Shown piece by piece: positions 36,035-46,025 of a stretch of 64,000 nucleotides of DNA. How positions within the stretch are numbered: the first letter of the stretch is position 1; each line of letters starts with the position of its first letter. The position numbers and the translations under genes are program-made. The DNA is taken from contig NZ_QJJJ01000008.1 in the NCBI RefSeq assembly GCF_003201865.1, positions 1 to 64,000 on the forward strand. Reading direction: 5' to 3'. Source of the stretch: Methylobacterium sp. B4. GTDB taxonomy: Bacteria > Pseudomonadota > Alphaproteobacteria > Rhizobiales > Beijerinckiaceae. The notes beneath the pieces are model-generated. The model saw only the letters and a program-made list of their open reading frames with translations, was not told where the DNA came from and ran no database searches.

Positions 36035-36138
36035 ATATATCTAGCAAGTACCCATATTACCCTTAAATGTATTTAATCGCCTTATGGCCGAAGGGAGCAA
36101 GACTTACCATTCTCATAAGTCTGTTTTATTCAGCTATC

Positions 36139-36582
36139 TCAAAAAATAGCCACCAACCCTACGCCAATCACCATCAACACCGCCCCGGCCACGCGCCACA
36201 CACTGGCCGGGTGTACCTGAAACCCGATCCAGCCGAAATGGTCGAGCACGAGCGAGGCGAGCACGCCGACGGTGACGATGATCCCCAAAAAGGTCGCCGC
36301 GCCGATGGCGGGGGAGGCGTAGAGTTGGGCCAGGATCAGCAGAACACTCAAGAAGCCGCCGAGCCAGGCCCACCAGGGCACCTGCCCGAGCTGCTGTCCC
36401 GAGGGGATTTCGAGCTTTCCCAGCGCGAGCCCGCCCGCGAGCAGGGCGGCGGTGCTGACGAGCAGCGTCAGCAGAGCCGCCGTGACGGGCAGGCCGAGCG
36501 ACTTCGACAGGGTCGCGTTCTGTCCCGGCTGGATCGCGTTGGCGAGACCGGCGAGGATCGTCAGGGCGTAGAGGGTCCACAT
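36139..36582 (-). CDS. EamE/YdcZ-type DMT transporter (DUF606)
   Basis: A 147-residue integral membrane protein with five hydrophobic segments: MWTLYALTILAGLANAIQPG, NATLSKSLGLPVTAALLTLL, WWAWLGGFLSVLLILAQLY, GAATFLGIIVTVGVLASLVL and WRVAGAVLMVIGVGLVAIF. This is the half-size DMT family formerly called DUF606/YdcZ, whose members pair as dimers to export small molecules. ATG 36582 puts the start right before the first helix. The AT-rich island ends at its 3' end, so the island may have inserted there. Confidence 0.8.
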   Translation of the reverse strand: MWTLYALTILAGLANAIQPGQNATLSKSLGLPVTAALLTLLVSTAALLAGGLALGKLEIPSGQQLGQVPWWAWLGGFLSVLLILAQLYASPAIGAATFLGIIVTVGVLASLVLDHFGWIGFQVHPASVWRVAGAVLMVIGVGLVAIF

Positions 36583-36905
36583 AGCCGGGACAGCCCGCCG
36601 GCCCGCCGCCAAGTTTCGCAGCTGCGACAATCGCGGCGCCCGAAGTCCCGCGTCCGGTCGATCGTGGTCGGACGGGCCGAATGCCGCCCCTCTCGCGCCG
36701 GAGCGACGCGATCCGGGACGCGCCCTTTTTCGGAGCGGGCGGCGCCCCGGATGGCCTGCGCCGCGCCGCGCGGGGGGCGGTGACGTCCCCCGGCGGAGGC
36801 GCTCTCACGCGCCCGTGAGCGGGGCGGGGGGCCCTCGACAAAGCGTCGCCGTCGGCCGAAGGTTTTTGGGGGATTTTTTGAGGGCGTGGGGCCGGGCGGG
36901 AGCGG

Positions 36906-37667
36906 ATGAGCGAAGCCATCATCATCGAGGATCGGCCCGGCGGCGTCCGGCTGATCCGCTGGAACCGGCCGGAGAAGAAGAACGCGCTGACCGGCGCCAT
37001 GTACGACGCCACCCGCCGGGGCCTCGAAGAGGCGGACGCGTCGGAGGCGGTCGGCGCGGTGGTGTTCGCCGGGCTCCCCGGCGCCTTCACCGCCGGCAAC
37101 GACCTCGCCGATTTCCACCGGGCCGCGCAGGCGCCGGGAATGGCGTTCTCGGACATGCCGGCCCTGCACTTCATCCGGCACCTCGCCCGCACCGCCACGC
37201 CGATGGTCGCGGCGGTGGACGGGCTCGCCATCGGCATCGGCACGACGCTGACGCTGCATTGCGACCTCGTCTATGCCGGGCCGCAGGCGCGCTTCCGCAT
37301 GCCGTTCGTGGAACTCGGGCTGGTGCCGGAGGCGGGCGCCAGCCTCCTGCTGCCGCGCCGGGTCGGGCTCGCCCGCGCCTCGGCGCTGCTGCTGCTCGCC
37401 GACGGCTTCGACGGCGCGGCGGCCGTGGCGATGGGGCTCGCCAACGCGCTGGTCCCGTCGGAGGAGATCGAGGCGCACGCGCTGGCACAGGCCGCCCGCC
37501 TCGCCGCCCTGCCGCGCCGGGCGCTGGCCGCGAGTCGCGCCCTGATCCGCGGCGATGCCCGGGAGGTCGAGGCGGCGATCGAGGCGGAGGCGGCCGCCTT
37601 CGAGGCGGGCCTGCGCGATCCGGAGACGCAAGCGCGGCTCGCCCGCTTCCTAGCCGGCAAGGCCTGA
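36906..37667 (+). CDS. Enoyl-CoA hydratase/isomerase family protein
   Basis: A 253-residue crotonase-fold enzyme. RLIRWNRPEKKNALTGAMYD is the N-terminal CoA-binding region, VVFAGLPGAFTAGNDLADFH the first oxyanion-hole loop, and VDGLAIGIGTTLTLHCDLVY the second. FVELGLVPEAGASLLLPRRV holds the usual Glu-equivalent positions. It likely hydrates or isomerises a 2-enoyl-CoA in fatty-acid or branched acyl degradation. ATG 36906 follows GGGAG. It starts a three-gene set with two SDR genes. Confidence 0.85.
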   Translation: MSEAIIIEDRPGGVRLIRWNRPEKKNALTGAMYDATRRGLEEADASEAVGAVVFAGLPGAFTAGNDLADFHRAAQAPGMAFSDMPALHFIRHLARTATPMVAAVDGLAIGIGTTLTLHCDLVYAGPQARFRMPFVELGLVPEAGASLLLPRRVGLARASALLLLADGFDGAAAVAMGLANALVPSEEIEAHALAQAARLAALPRRALAASRALIRGDAREVEAAIEAEAAAFEAGLRDPETQARLARFLAGKA

Positions 37668-37673
37668 GCGCCC

Positions 37674-38522
37674 GTGGCGCCCACGTTGCGTGGAAAAATC
37701 TGCCTCGTGGCCGGGGCCTCGCGCGGGGTCGGGCGGGGGCTTGCCCGGGGCTTAGGGGAAGCCGGCGCCACGGTGATCGTGACCGCGCGCTCCTCGGAGA
37801 CCGGCCGGCGCACGGAGACCCGACCCGAGACGGTGGAGGACACCGCGCGGGAAGTCGACGCGGCAGGCGGGGAGGGGCACCACTACCTGTGCGACCACAC
37901 CAGCGAGCGCGCGGTGGACGAACTCGTGCACTGGGCGCTTCGCCGCTTCGGGCGGATCGATGTCGCGGTGTCGAGCGTCTGGGGCGGCAACGAGGGCTAT
38001 GACGGCGAGCGCTACCCCGACGGGGCGGCCTGGGGCACGCCGTTCTGGCGCCGCTCGGCCGAGCCGTTCTCGCAGTTCCTCGGGACGGGGCCCTATCCGG
38101 CCCTGCTGCTGGCCCGGGCCGTGGCCCCGGCCATGGTGGCGGCCAAGGGCGGGCTGATCGCCTTCGCTTCCTTCGGCACCGAGGAGTTCCTGGGGGATTT
38201 CTACTACGACCTCGCCAAGGCGGCGACCAACCGGCTCGCCTTCGCCTGCGCGGCGGAACTGGCCCCCCACGGCGTCTGCGCGCTGGCGCTCTCGCCGGGC
38301 TTCGTCGCCACCGAGCGGGTGCGCGATCTCGGCCAGGAAAGCCTCGCCACCGAGAGCCCACTCTATGCCGGCCGGGCGCTGGCCGCGCTCGCCGCCGACG
38401 CCGCCGTGCTGGACCGGGCGGGGCGGACGGTCCATGTCGGGGACCTCGCGCGGGCCTACGGCTTCACCGACATCGACGGACGCCAGCCGGAGCGCTTCCG
38501 GATCGGAGAGCACGACACATGA
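37674..38522 (+). CDS. SDR-family oxidoreductase
   Basis: A 282-residue short-chain dehydrogenase from GTG 37674, 6 bases after the hydratase stop. ICLVAGASRGVGRGLARGLG is the NAD(P)-binding motif and the catalytic Tyr-Lys pair lies in DFYYDLAKAATNRLAFA. The SYK Ser-equivalent is in LIAFASFGTEEFL. It ends in a 4-base ATGA overlap with the next SDR, so the genes are tightly coupled. The hydroxyl or keto substrate is unknown, though an acyl-CoA or long-chain intermediate is suggested by the hydratase. Confidence 0.85.
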   Translation: MAPTLRGKICLVAGASRGVGRGLARGLGEAGATVIVTARSSETGRRTETRPETVEDTAREVDAAGGEGHHYLCDHTSERAVDELVHWALRRFGRIDVAVSSVWGGNEGYDGERYPDGAAWGTPFWRRSAEPFSQFLGTGPYPALLLARAVAPAMVAAKGGLIAFASFGTEEFLGDFYYDLAKAATNRLAFACAAELAPHGVCALALSPGFVATERVRDLGQESLATESPLYAGRALAALAADAAVLDRAGRTVHVGDLARAYGFTDIDGRQPERFRIGEHDT

Positions 38523-39373
38523 GCCTGGCCGGAAAGACCCTGTTCATCACCGGCGCCTCGCGGGGCATCGGGCTCGCCATCGGCCTGCGCGCGGCCCGCG
38601 ACGGCGCCAACGTCGCCATCGCCGCCAAGACCGAGACGCCCCACCCCAAGCTGGAGGGCACGATTTTCACCGCGGCCGAGGCGATCGAGCGGGCGGGCGG
38701 CCGGGCGCTGCCGCTCGTGATGGACGTGCGCGACGAGGAGGCGGTGAAGGACGCGCTCGACCGGACGGCAAAACAATTCGGCGGGATCGACATCGTCGTG
38801 AACAACGCCAGCGCGATCTCGCTGACGAACACGCCCCAGACCGAGATGAAGCGCTTCGACCTGATGCACGGCATCAACGCGCGCGGCACCTACATGGTGA
38901 GCAAGCACGCGATCCCGCATCTGGAGCGCGCCAAGAACCCCCACATCCTGATGCTCTCGCCGCCCCTCGACATGGCGGAGCGCTGGTTCTCGCCGCATCT
39001 GGCCTACACGATGGCCAAGTTCGGCATGTCGCTCTGCGTGCTGGGGCTGGCGGGCGAGCTGCGGGGCCGGGGCATCGCCGTCAACGCGCTGTGGCCGCGC
39101 ACCACCATCGCCACGGCCGCCGTGAAGAACCTGCTCGGCGGCGAGGCGCTGATGCAGGCGAGCCGCACGCCCGAGATCATGGCGGACGCGGCGCACGCCG
39201 TGTTCCTGAAGGACGCCACGAGCTTCTCCGGGCGCTTCCTGATCGACGACACCTTCCTGGCGGGGGAGGGCGTCACGGACTTTTCAAAATACCGCGTCAC
39301 AGCGGGGATCCCGCTTGCGCCGGACTTCTTCGTGCCGGAGACAAGCGTCGCCCCGCCCGGGGCGCTGGACTAG
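38519..39373 (+). CDS. SDR-family oxidoreductase (HSDL2-like)
   Basis: A 284-residue SDR of the branch related to hydroxysteroid-dehydrogenase-like protein 2: LFITGASRGIGLAIGLRAAR, the distinctive KTETPHPKLEGTIFTAAEAI, DIVVNNASAISLTNT, and AYTMAKFGMSLCVLGLAGEL with the Tyr-x-x-x-Lys pair. The PHPKLEGTI insertion is diagnostic for the subfamily, linked in eukaryotes to peroxisomal lipid metabolism. Overlaps the preceding SDR by 4 bases. Role in fatty-acid modification is an inference. Confidence 0.85.
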   Translation: MSLAGKTLFITGASRGIGLAIGLRAARDGANVAIAAKTETPHPKLEGTIFTAAEAIERAGGRALPLVMDVRDEEAVKDALDRTAKQFGGIDIVVNNASAISLTNTPQTEMKRFDLMHGINARGTYMVSKHAIPHLERAKNPHILMLSPPLDMAERWFSPHLAYTMAKFGMSLCVLGLAGELRGRGIAVNALWPRTTIATAAVKNLLGGEALMQASRTPEIMADAAHAVFLKDATSFSGRFLIDDTFLAGEGVTDFSKYRVTAGIPLAPDFFVPETSVAPPGALD

Positions 39374-39396
39374 AGACCTCGCCCGGCAGGACCCCC

Positions 39397-40401
39397 GTGA
39401 TCTTCACCCACAAGCCCGTCGACGGCAGCACGCAGACGGTGCTGGAGCGCCGCTACCTCGAACTCCAGGACCCGATCTCCGAGGACACGGTCTGGCTCGA
39501 CCTCGTGCGCCCGACCCGGGAGGAGGAGGTGAAGGTCGAATCCTTCCTCGGCATCACCGTGCCGACCCGGGAGGAGATGAAGGACATCGAGCCCTCCGAA
39601 CTCCTCTACGTCGAGGCCGGCGCCCGCTACATGACGGGCCGCGTGCTCTCCCGCGTCAGCGATTCGGAGGAGCCGGGGCTGGCCGGCATCACCTTCATCC
39701 TGCGCGACAACCGGCTCATCACCGTGCGCTACGAGGAGCCGCAGGCCTTCCGGATGTACACCCAGCGCGCCGGCCGCGCGACGGGCAACGGCCCCTCGCG
39801 CTCGGTCTCGGGCGAGTCGATCCTGGCCGGGCTGATCGAGGCGGTGATCGACCGCGCCGCCGACGTGCTCCAGCTGCAGGGCGAGCGCATCGACCGCCTC
39901 TCGCGAAAGATCTTCGAGGACCGGGGCGATCCCTCGGCCCGCAACACCGCCCTGCAGGACACGCTGCGGGCGCTGGGGCGGCACGGCGACCTGATCTCGA
40001 AGCAGCGCGAGAGCCTCGTCTCGATGGAGCGCATCCTGCTCTCGCTCTCGGCCACCTACCGCACGGCCAAGGCGCCCCGCGAGCTGCGCGAGGACGTGCG
40101 CTCGACCTTGCGCGACCTGCAATCGCTCGAAGAGCACGCGACCTTCATCTCGGCCAAGATCCAGTTCCTGCTCGACGCCACCCTCGGGCTGGTGAACCTG
40201 GAGCAGAACAACATCATCAAGCTGTTCTCGGTCATGGCGGTGGTGTTCATGCCGCCGACCCTGATCGCCTCGATCTACGGCATGAACTTCAAGGTCATGC
40301 CCGAACTCGACTGGCATTTCGGCTACCCGGTCGCGGTCTGCATGATGGTGGTGGCCGCGGTGCTGCCCTACGTGTTCTTCCGCTGGAAGAAGTGGCTGTA
40401 G
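39397..40401 (+). CDS. corA: CorA-family Mg2+/divalent cation transporter
   Basis: A 334-residue channel-type transporter. A soluble alpha/beta N-terminus is followed by a long helical stalk (RIDRLSRKIFEDRGDPSARN and ISAKIQFLLDATLGLVNLEQ) and two C-terminal membrane helices joined by the selectivity motif YGMNF; the C-terminus FFRWKKWL carries the basic ring typical of CorA. GTG 39397 is the best start by length. Pentameric Mg2+ uptake is expected; Co2+ or Ni2+ are also carried by the family. Confidence 0.9.
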   Translation: MIFTHKPVDGSTQTVLERRYLELQDPISEDTVWLDLVRPTREEEVKVESFLGITVPTREEMKDIEPSELLYVEAGARYMTGRVLSRVSDSEEPGLAGITFILRDNRLITVRYEEPQAFRMYTQRAGRATGNGPSRSVSGESILAGLIEAVIDRAADVLQLQGERIDRLSRKIFEDRGDPSARNTALQDTLRALGRHGDLISKQRESLVSMERILLSLSATYRTAKAPRELREDVRSTLRDLQSLEEHATFISAKIQFLLDATLGLVNLEQNNIIKLFSVMAVVFMPPTLIASIYGMNFKVMPELDWHFGYPVAVCMMVVAAVLPYVFFRWKKWL

Positions 40402-40829
40402 CGCCTCCCGCGCTTCGCGACGGCGGGCGGCACGGGACGGGTGAACCTTGGCCCCGGAGCTGCGCCGCGCTTTCTCTCGACGAACCCGGCATCCCTTCGT
40501 CGGAACGCGCACGAGCGCCGCGTTATGGGGTGGAAAGCGGGTGTTCCAGATCCCACGAAGCCGTCCTCGGCAGTCGGCACGATCCGTCTCGCAGGATTTC
40601 CGCTTCCCAGCTGGTCCGGCCGCACAACAGCCCCGCGACGGGTCTCACTCGGAACGTCACGGCACATCCATGTCGTCGCGCGGGACGCCGATCACCCTCC
40701 GGCCCGAAGGCTACGGCTTCCAGGGGCTCTGTCGAGACGCGGTGCGACAACCGGGCGAGGGCCGGTTGCCGGAACTGTCTGCGTCCGCCTCTTGTTGGGA
40801 GGAGGTATCGCATTTGCGAAGGAAACCTC
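40402..40829. other. Intergenic region, no convincing gene
   Basis: A 428-base gap after corA. A 55-codon frame from ATG 40670 begins MSSRGTPITLRPEGYGFQGL but overlaps the next gene out of frame and has no clear ribosome binding site. The last 30 bases hold the Shine-Dalgarno region of the Gly/Tyr-rich protein. Nothing else is recognised. Confidence 0.4.
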
Positions 40830-41228
40830 ATGCGTAAGGGTCATCTCGTTCTCACCGCCGCGACGATGCTCGGCCTCGGCACCATGGCTGCTTCCGTGAC
40901 TCCGGCGGAGGCTGGATGGCGCGGTGGCTACGGCGGCTATCATGGCGGCTACGGTTACCGTGGCGGCTACGGCGGGTATCGCGGCGTCGGCTTCCGTCGC
41001 GGCTACGGCGGCTACGGATATCGTGGCTATGGCTACCGCCGGGGCATCGGCCCGGGCGCAGCGATCGGTCTCGGCATCGCTGGTCTCGCGGCGGGTGCGA
41101 TCGCAGCCAACTCCTACGGCTACGGCGGGTACGGCTACGGCCGTCCGGTGGGCTACTACGGCGGTTACGGTTACGCGCCCGCCTATGGCTATGCGCCTGT
41201 CTACGGCGGCTACGGCTACGGCTGGTAA
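40830..41228 (+). CDS. Exported Gly/Tyr-rich low-complexity protein
   Basis: A 132-residue protein with a signal peptide (LVLTAATMLGLGTMAASVTP ending AEA) and a mature region made of GGY and GYG-type repeats with interspersed Arg, interrupted by one short hydrophobic helix (PGAAIGLGIAGLAAGAIAAN). Such proteins are common in Methylobacterium and rhizobia as envelope or periplasmic proteins of unknown role. The central helix may glue it to a membrane. It has its own strong intrinsic terminator, indicating a monocistronic and probably abundant transcript. Confidence 0.75.
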   Translation: MRKGHLVLTAATMLGLGTMAASVTPAEAGWRGGYGGYHGGYGYRGGYGGYRGVGFRRGYGGYGYRGYGYRRGIGPGAAIGLGIAGLAAGAIAANSYGYGGYGYGRPVGYYGGYGYAPAYGYAPVYGGYGYGW

Positions 41229-41252
41229 GCGACGGCATGAAAACCAACGAAG

Positions 41253-41277
41253 GGGTCGCCTGCGGGCGGCCCTTTTT
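41253..41277 (+). terminator. Intrinsic terminator after the Gly/Tyr-rich gene
   Basis: GGGTCGCC and GGCGGCCC form an 8-base stem (one wobble pair) around a short loop, followed by TTTTTCTTT from 41273. It begins 24 bases after the stop codon at 41228. Good match to a Rho-independent terminator. Confidence 0.7.
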
Positions 41278-41458
41278 CTTTGCGCGTTCCCCGCCAACGA
41301 GCGAGATCGTCGTAACCGGCTGAACCCGGCGCTTTCGCTAGGCTCGCGAGGTCCGGATGGGGGGCAAGCGGACCTGAATTACGACGGCCGTAAAATCGCG
41401 GACGCCGGTTGCAGGGCACACCGATCGATGCGATAGCGCCGCCTGGGTGCGCGGTCCG

Positions 41459-42697
<1,239 letters not shown>

Positions 42698-42775
42698 TCC
42701 GCCGCCGATCGCCGCCGCGCGGGCGGACCATGAACCTGGCCCGCCGATCCTGTCCCTAGCTCAGTCGAGATCGCC

Positions 42776-42952
42776 ATGCGCCGTCCCGTCCCGACGCGTC
42801 GAGCGCACGCCCTTCAGGCCCGCCTGTCCGACCTGCTGCTCGGGGTGTCGAGGCGGATACGCCTCGGCGCGCTCGCCCTGCCGGTCCTGTCCTGGCTCGC
42901 CGGCGACGCCGATGGTATCGCGGCGGTGACCTTGCCGATGCGCAATTCCTGA
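42776..42952 (+). CDS. Small protein before the K+ channel
   Basis: A 58-codon frame from ATG 42776 (MRRPVPTRRAHALQARLSDL) continuing LGVSRRIRLGALALPVLSWL and ending VTLPMRNS. It has an Arg-rich start and one weakly hydrophobic helix. It ends 12 bases before the channel gene in the same direction, so it could be a coupled leader gene. No known family; may be spurious. Confidence 0.3.
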   Translation: MRRPVPTRRAHALQARLSDLLLGVSRRIRLGALALPVLSWLAGDADGIAAVTLPMRNS

Positions 42953-42964
42953 CCACACGGCCCG

Positions 42965-43735
42965 ATGCGCGACCTGACCGCCACCCTGCGCGAACTCTAC
43001 GAGGGGGACACCGACCGGGCGCGGCGCTTCCGCTACGCGCTGCTGGTGTTCGACATCGCCACGATCGCCTTCGTGATCGTGACCTCGTTCCTGCCGCTCG
43101 TGTCCTGGATCATCGCCTGCGACGTGGTGCTGGGCCTGTGCGTGCTCGCCGACTTCGCCGCCCGCCTGCACATCAGTCGAAGTCGCGGCCGCGAGTTCCT
43201 GCGCCTGAGCACGTGGACCGACGTGGTAGCGATCGCCTCCTTCCTGGCCCCGGTGCTCGTCGAGGGCATCGGCTTCCTGCGCATCCTGCGGACGCTGCGC
43301 CTCCTGCGCACCTACCACCTGCTGGAGCGGCTGCGGGCTGACAGCGCCCTGTTTCGCCGCAACGAGGAGGCGATCCTCGCCGCCACCAACCTCGTCGTGT
43401 TCGTGTTCACGATGACCGGCATCGTCTTCGCGAGCCAGCACGGCAGCAACCCGGCGATCCAGACGCCGGTCGACGCGCTCTACTTTACCGTCACCTCACT
43501 GACGACCACCGGCTACGGCGACATCACTCTGCCGGGGACGATGGGTCGACTGATCTCGGTCTTCGTCATGATCTGCGGCGTGACGCTGTTCTTCCGCCTC
43601 GCCCAGGTGGTGTTCCGCCCCTACAAGGTCCGCTTTCCCTGCGATGCCTGCGGATTGCAGCGGCACGAGCCGGATGCGGTGCACTGCAAGGCCTGCGGCA
43701 ACCTGCTGAACATTCCCGATGAGGGAGCCTACTGA
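42965..43735 (+). CDS. Voltage-gated-type K+ channel with C-terminal zinc ribbon
   Basis: A 256-residue channel. Hydrophobic segments S1-S4 (ALLVFDIATIAFVIVTSFLP onward) include an Arg-spaced S4-like helix RILRTLRLLRTYHLLERLR, then the S5-pore-S6 unit with the K+ filter TTTGYGD at 180-186. After S6 the protein continues PYKVRFPCDACGLQRHEPDA and HCKACGNLLN, in which Cys226, Cys229, Cys241 and Cys244 form a zinc ribbon in the cytoplasm. The ribbon could control gating or assembly; no regulator is known. Confidence 0.85.
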   Translation: MRDLTATLRELYEGDTDRARRFRYALLVFDIATIAFVIVTSFLPLVSWIIACDVVLGLCVLADFAARLHISRSRGREFLRLSTWTDVVAIASFLAPVLVEGIGFLRILRTLRLLRTYHLLERLRADSALFRRNEEAILAATNLVVFVFTMTGIVFASQHGSNPAIQTPVDALYFTVTSLTTTGYGDITLPGTMGRLISVFVMICGVTLFFRLAQVVFRPYKVRFPCDACGLQRHEPDAVHCKACGNLLNIPDEGAY

Positions 43736-43826
43736 TCCCCATCCGGCTGCAAAAACCCGGAAACCTGAGGAGCCCGCAGCGTGTGGCAACCGGGCACTGA
43801 CATGCTGGTCCGAAGCGGCGGTTGAA

Positions 43827-44765
43827 TCAGGCACCGACAGAGCGTGCAGCGCTCGCGGAGACCTGCGCGACGGCCGCTCTCAGCTTTGGCGTCGCGTGAT
43901 CCACGAACGCGCGCAGGGCCGCGTTCCGCCGCGGGATCGAATGGAAAATCAGGTGAATCGGAACCGGCGCCGGTTCGAAGTCGCGAAGGAGCGGCACGAG
44001 GCGACCGGCCTTCATGTGCGCGATGACCTGATAGGCCATGACGCGGCAGATACCGTTGCCGCGCAGCGCCGCGTCGATCGCCGCGCCCGCACTGTTGAGG
44101 GCGATTCGAGGCCGTATGCCCGTCGAGAGCGGCCGGTCGCGACCCGCCGCACGGTCGATGAAATGCCACAGCTCGCGCTCGGTGCCCTCTTCGGTGCCGA
44201 TGCAGCAATGGTGGTGAAGGGCGTCGGGCGTGCTCGGCATGTTCGAACGCGCGAGATAGCTCGGTGCGGCGCAGAGCAGCCGGCGCATCTCTCCGAGCTT
44301 GGCGGCGATCAGACCCGATGCGGGCAGCGGCGCGAGCCGCACCGCGACGTCCACGCCCTCCTCGACGAGGCTCACCACACGGTTCAGCAGGAGCACGCGC
44401 ACGCTGACGCCGGGGTGCTCATCGAGGAACGTCTCGACGACCGGCATCAGGATGGCTCGACCGAACAGCTCCGGCGCGGTCAGGGTGATCCGGCCCGTGA
44501 TCCGGGCGTCGGCCGCATCGCCTCCCTCCGCCTCGGCGAGTTCGGCCAGAACGCTGCGGTAGACGGACACCTGATGCTCGCCACGCTCCGTCAGCCGCAA
44601 GGCACGGGTCGAGCGATGCAGCAGACGTTCGCCCAAGCGCTCCTCCAGCATCGCCACCGCTCGGGTGACCGTGGCCGGTGAGTGGCCGAGCTTGCGCCCG
44701 GCTGCGGCGAGCGAGCCTGTCTCAACGACGGCCACGAACACAGCCATGGCATCGAGCCGATCCAT
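43827..44765 (-). CDS. LysR-family transcriptional regulator
   Basis: A 312-residue LTTR with winged helix MDRLDAMAVFVAVVETGSLA, then GRKLGHSPATVTRAVAMLEE and LLHRSTRALRLTERG, and an effector domain from about residue 90 (GRITLTAPELFGRAILMPVV). The subgroup resembles E. coli YafC/DmlR-type regulators. It is divergent from the hydrolase gene at 44867, 101 bases away, and is probably its regulator. Confidence 0.87.
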   Translation of the reverse strand: MDRLDAMAVFVAVVETGSLAAAGRKLGHSPATVTRAVAMLEERLGERLLHRSTRALRLTERGEHQVSVYRSVLAELAEAEGGDAADARITGRITLTAPELFGRAILMPVVETFLDEHPGVSVRVLLLNRVVSLVEEGVDVAVRLAPLPASGLIAAKLGEMRRLLCAAPSYLARSNMPSTPDALHHHCCIGTEEGTERELWHFIDRAAGRDRPLSTGIRPRIALNSAGAAIDAALRGNGICRVMAYQVIAHMKAGRLVPLLRDFEPAPVPIHLIFHSIPRRNAALRAFVDHATPKLRAAVAQVSASAARSVGA

Positions 44766-44866
44766 CGTTTCGGATCCTGAAATTTCAGCTTGCGGCTATT
44801 CGATCTTATTGCGGAACGCGCAAGGCGCTAGCTTCGGCCTCGGCCACAAAGCGCAGGAGCGTGACC

Positions 44867-45880
44867 ATGACGGCAACCCGGCACGACGCGACGCGACGAA
44901 CTCTCCTCGCAGCGCTCGGACTGGGAACGGCCGCGATGCCGCTCACGCCATGGCCCGTGCAGGCCGCCTCGCCTGAACGCGCTCCGCACCCTCATCCCTC
45001 GCAGGAAAACGGTTCCATGACCGTCCGTTACGGCACCAAGCAGGTCGGCGACGTCGGTGTGTTCTACCGGGAGGCGGGTTCGCCCGATGCGCCGGTGCTG
45101 CTCCTTCTGCACGGCTTCCCGACCTCATCGCACATGTTCCGCGATCTGATCCCGCTCCTGGCGGACCGCTACCGCGTGATCGCTCCCGACCTTCCGGGCT
45201 TCGGCAACACCGTGGCACCCGGGCGGGGCACGTTCGCGTACAGCTTCGACCGTCTCGCGGAGGTGATCGAGGGCTTCGTCGATGCGATGGGGCTGGCGCG
45301 CTACGCCCTCTACATCTTCGATTACGGGGCGCCGACCGGCCTTCGGCTCGCGATGCGCCATCCCGAGCGGGTCAGCGCCATCATCTCGCAGAACGGCAAC
45401 GCCTACGTCGAGGGCTTCAGCAAGGAATGGGAGCCGTGGCAGGCCTATTGGCGGGATCCGAGTCCGGCCAACCGTGAGGCTTGCCGCGCCGCGCTGACCG
45501 ATGCCGCCATCCATGTCCAGTACGAGCACGGCGCACCGGCGGGCCGCGTGTCGCCCGACGGTCTGACGCTGGACATGCACTTCATGCGCCGGCCCGAGGC
45601 CGAGGAGATCCAGCTCGACCTGATCCTGAGCTACCGCACGAACGTCGCGCTCTATCCGGAATTCCAGGCCTATTTCCGCAAGCACCAGCCGCCGCTTCTC
45701 GCGGTCTGGGGGCGGAACGATCCCTTCTTCATTCCGCCCGGCGCCGAGGCCTACCGGCGCGATCTGCCCGAGGCTGAAATCCACTTCCTCGATACCGGGC
45801 ATTTCGCGCTGGAGACGCACGCGACCGCGATCGCCCGGCTGTTGCGCGACTTCCTGGAACGGAAGCTGGGGCGGGGCTGA
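44867..45880 (+). CDS. Alpha/beta hydrolase, Asp-nucleophile type, exported
   Basis: A 337-residue hydrolase with a twin-arginine-like signal (TRRTLLAALGLGTAAMPLTP), so probably periplasmic. LLLLHGFPTSSHMFRDLIPL forms the oxyanion region; the nucleophile elbow is IFDYGAPTG, placing Asp rather than Ser at the nucleophile position, as in haloalkane dehalogenases and epoxide hydrolases. The acid region is WGRNDPFF and the catalytic His is in DTGHFALETH. Divergent from a LysR regulator, which likely controls it in response to its substrate. Exact substrate unknown. Confidence 0.82.
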   Translation: MTATRHDATRRTLLAALGLGTAAMPLTPWPVQAASPERAPHPHPSQENGSMTVRYGTKQVGDVGVFYREAGSPDAPVLLLLHGFPTSSHMFRDLIPLLADRYRVIAPDLPGFGNTVAPGRGTFAYSFDRLAEVIEGFVDAMGLARYALYIFDYGAPTGLRLAMRHPERVSAIISQNGNAYVEGFSKEWEPWQAYWRDPSPANREACRAALTDAAIHVQYEHGAPAGRVSPDGLTLDMHFMRRPEAEEIQLDLILSYRTNVALYPEFQAYFRKHQPPLLAVWGRNDPFFIPPGAEAYRRDLPEAEIHFLDTGHFALETHATAIARLLRDFLERKLGRG

Positions 45881-46025
45881 GGGGGACTGATCGCGCGACG
45901 AGCCCGAGCCCCCGGCCGGGCGCTGGCGTGAAGAACCTGGCCCCGAGCGCATTGCTCGCTCCATGGTGGTCAGGCTCAGGAGCTACCTTTTGCGCGACGG
46001 GTTTGCGCACTGCACGGGCCTTACG

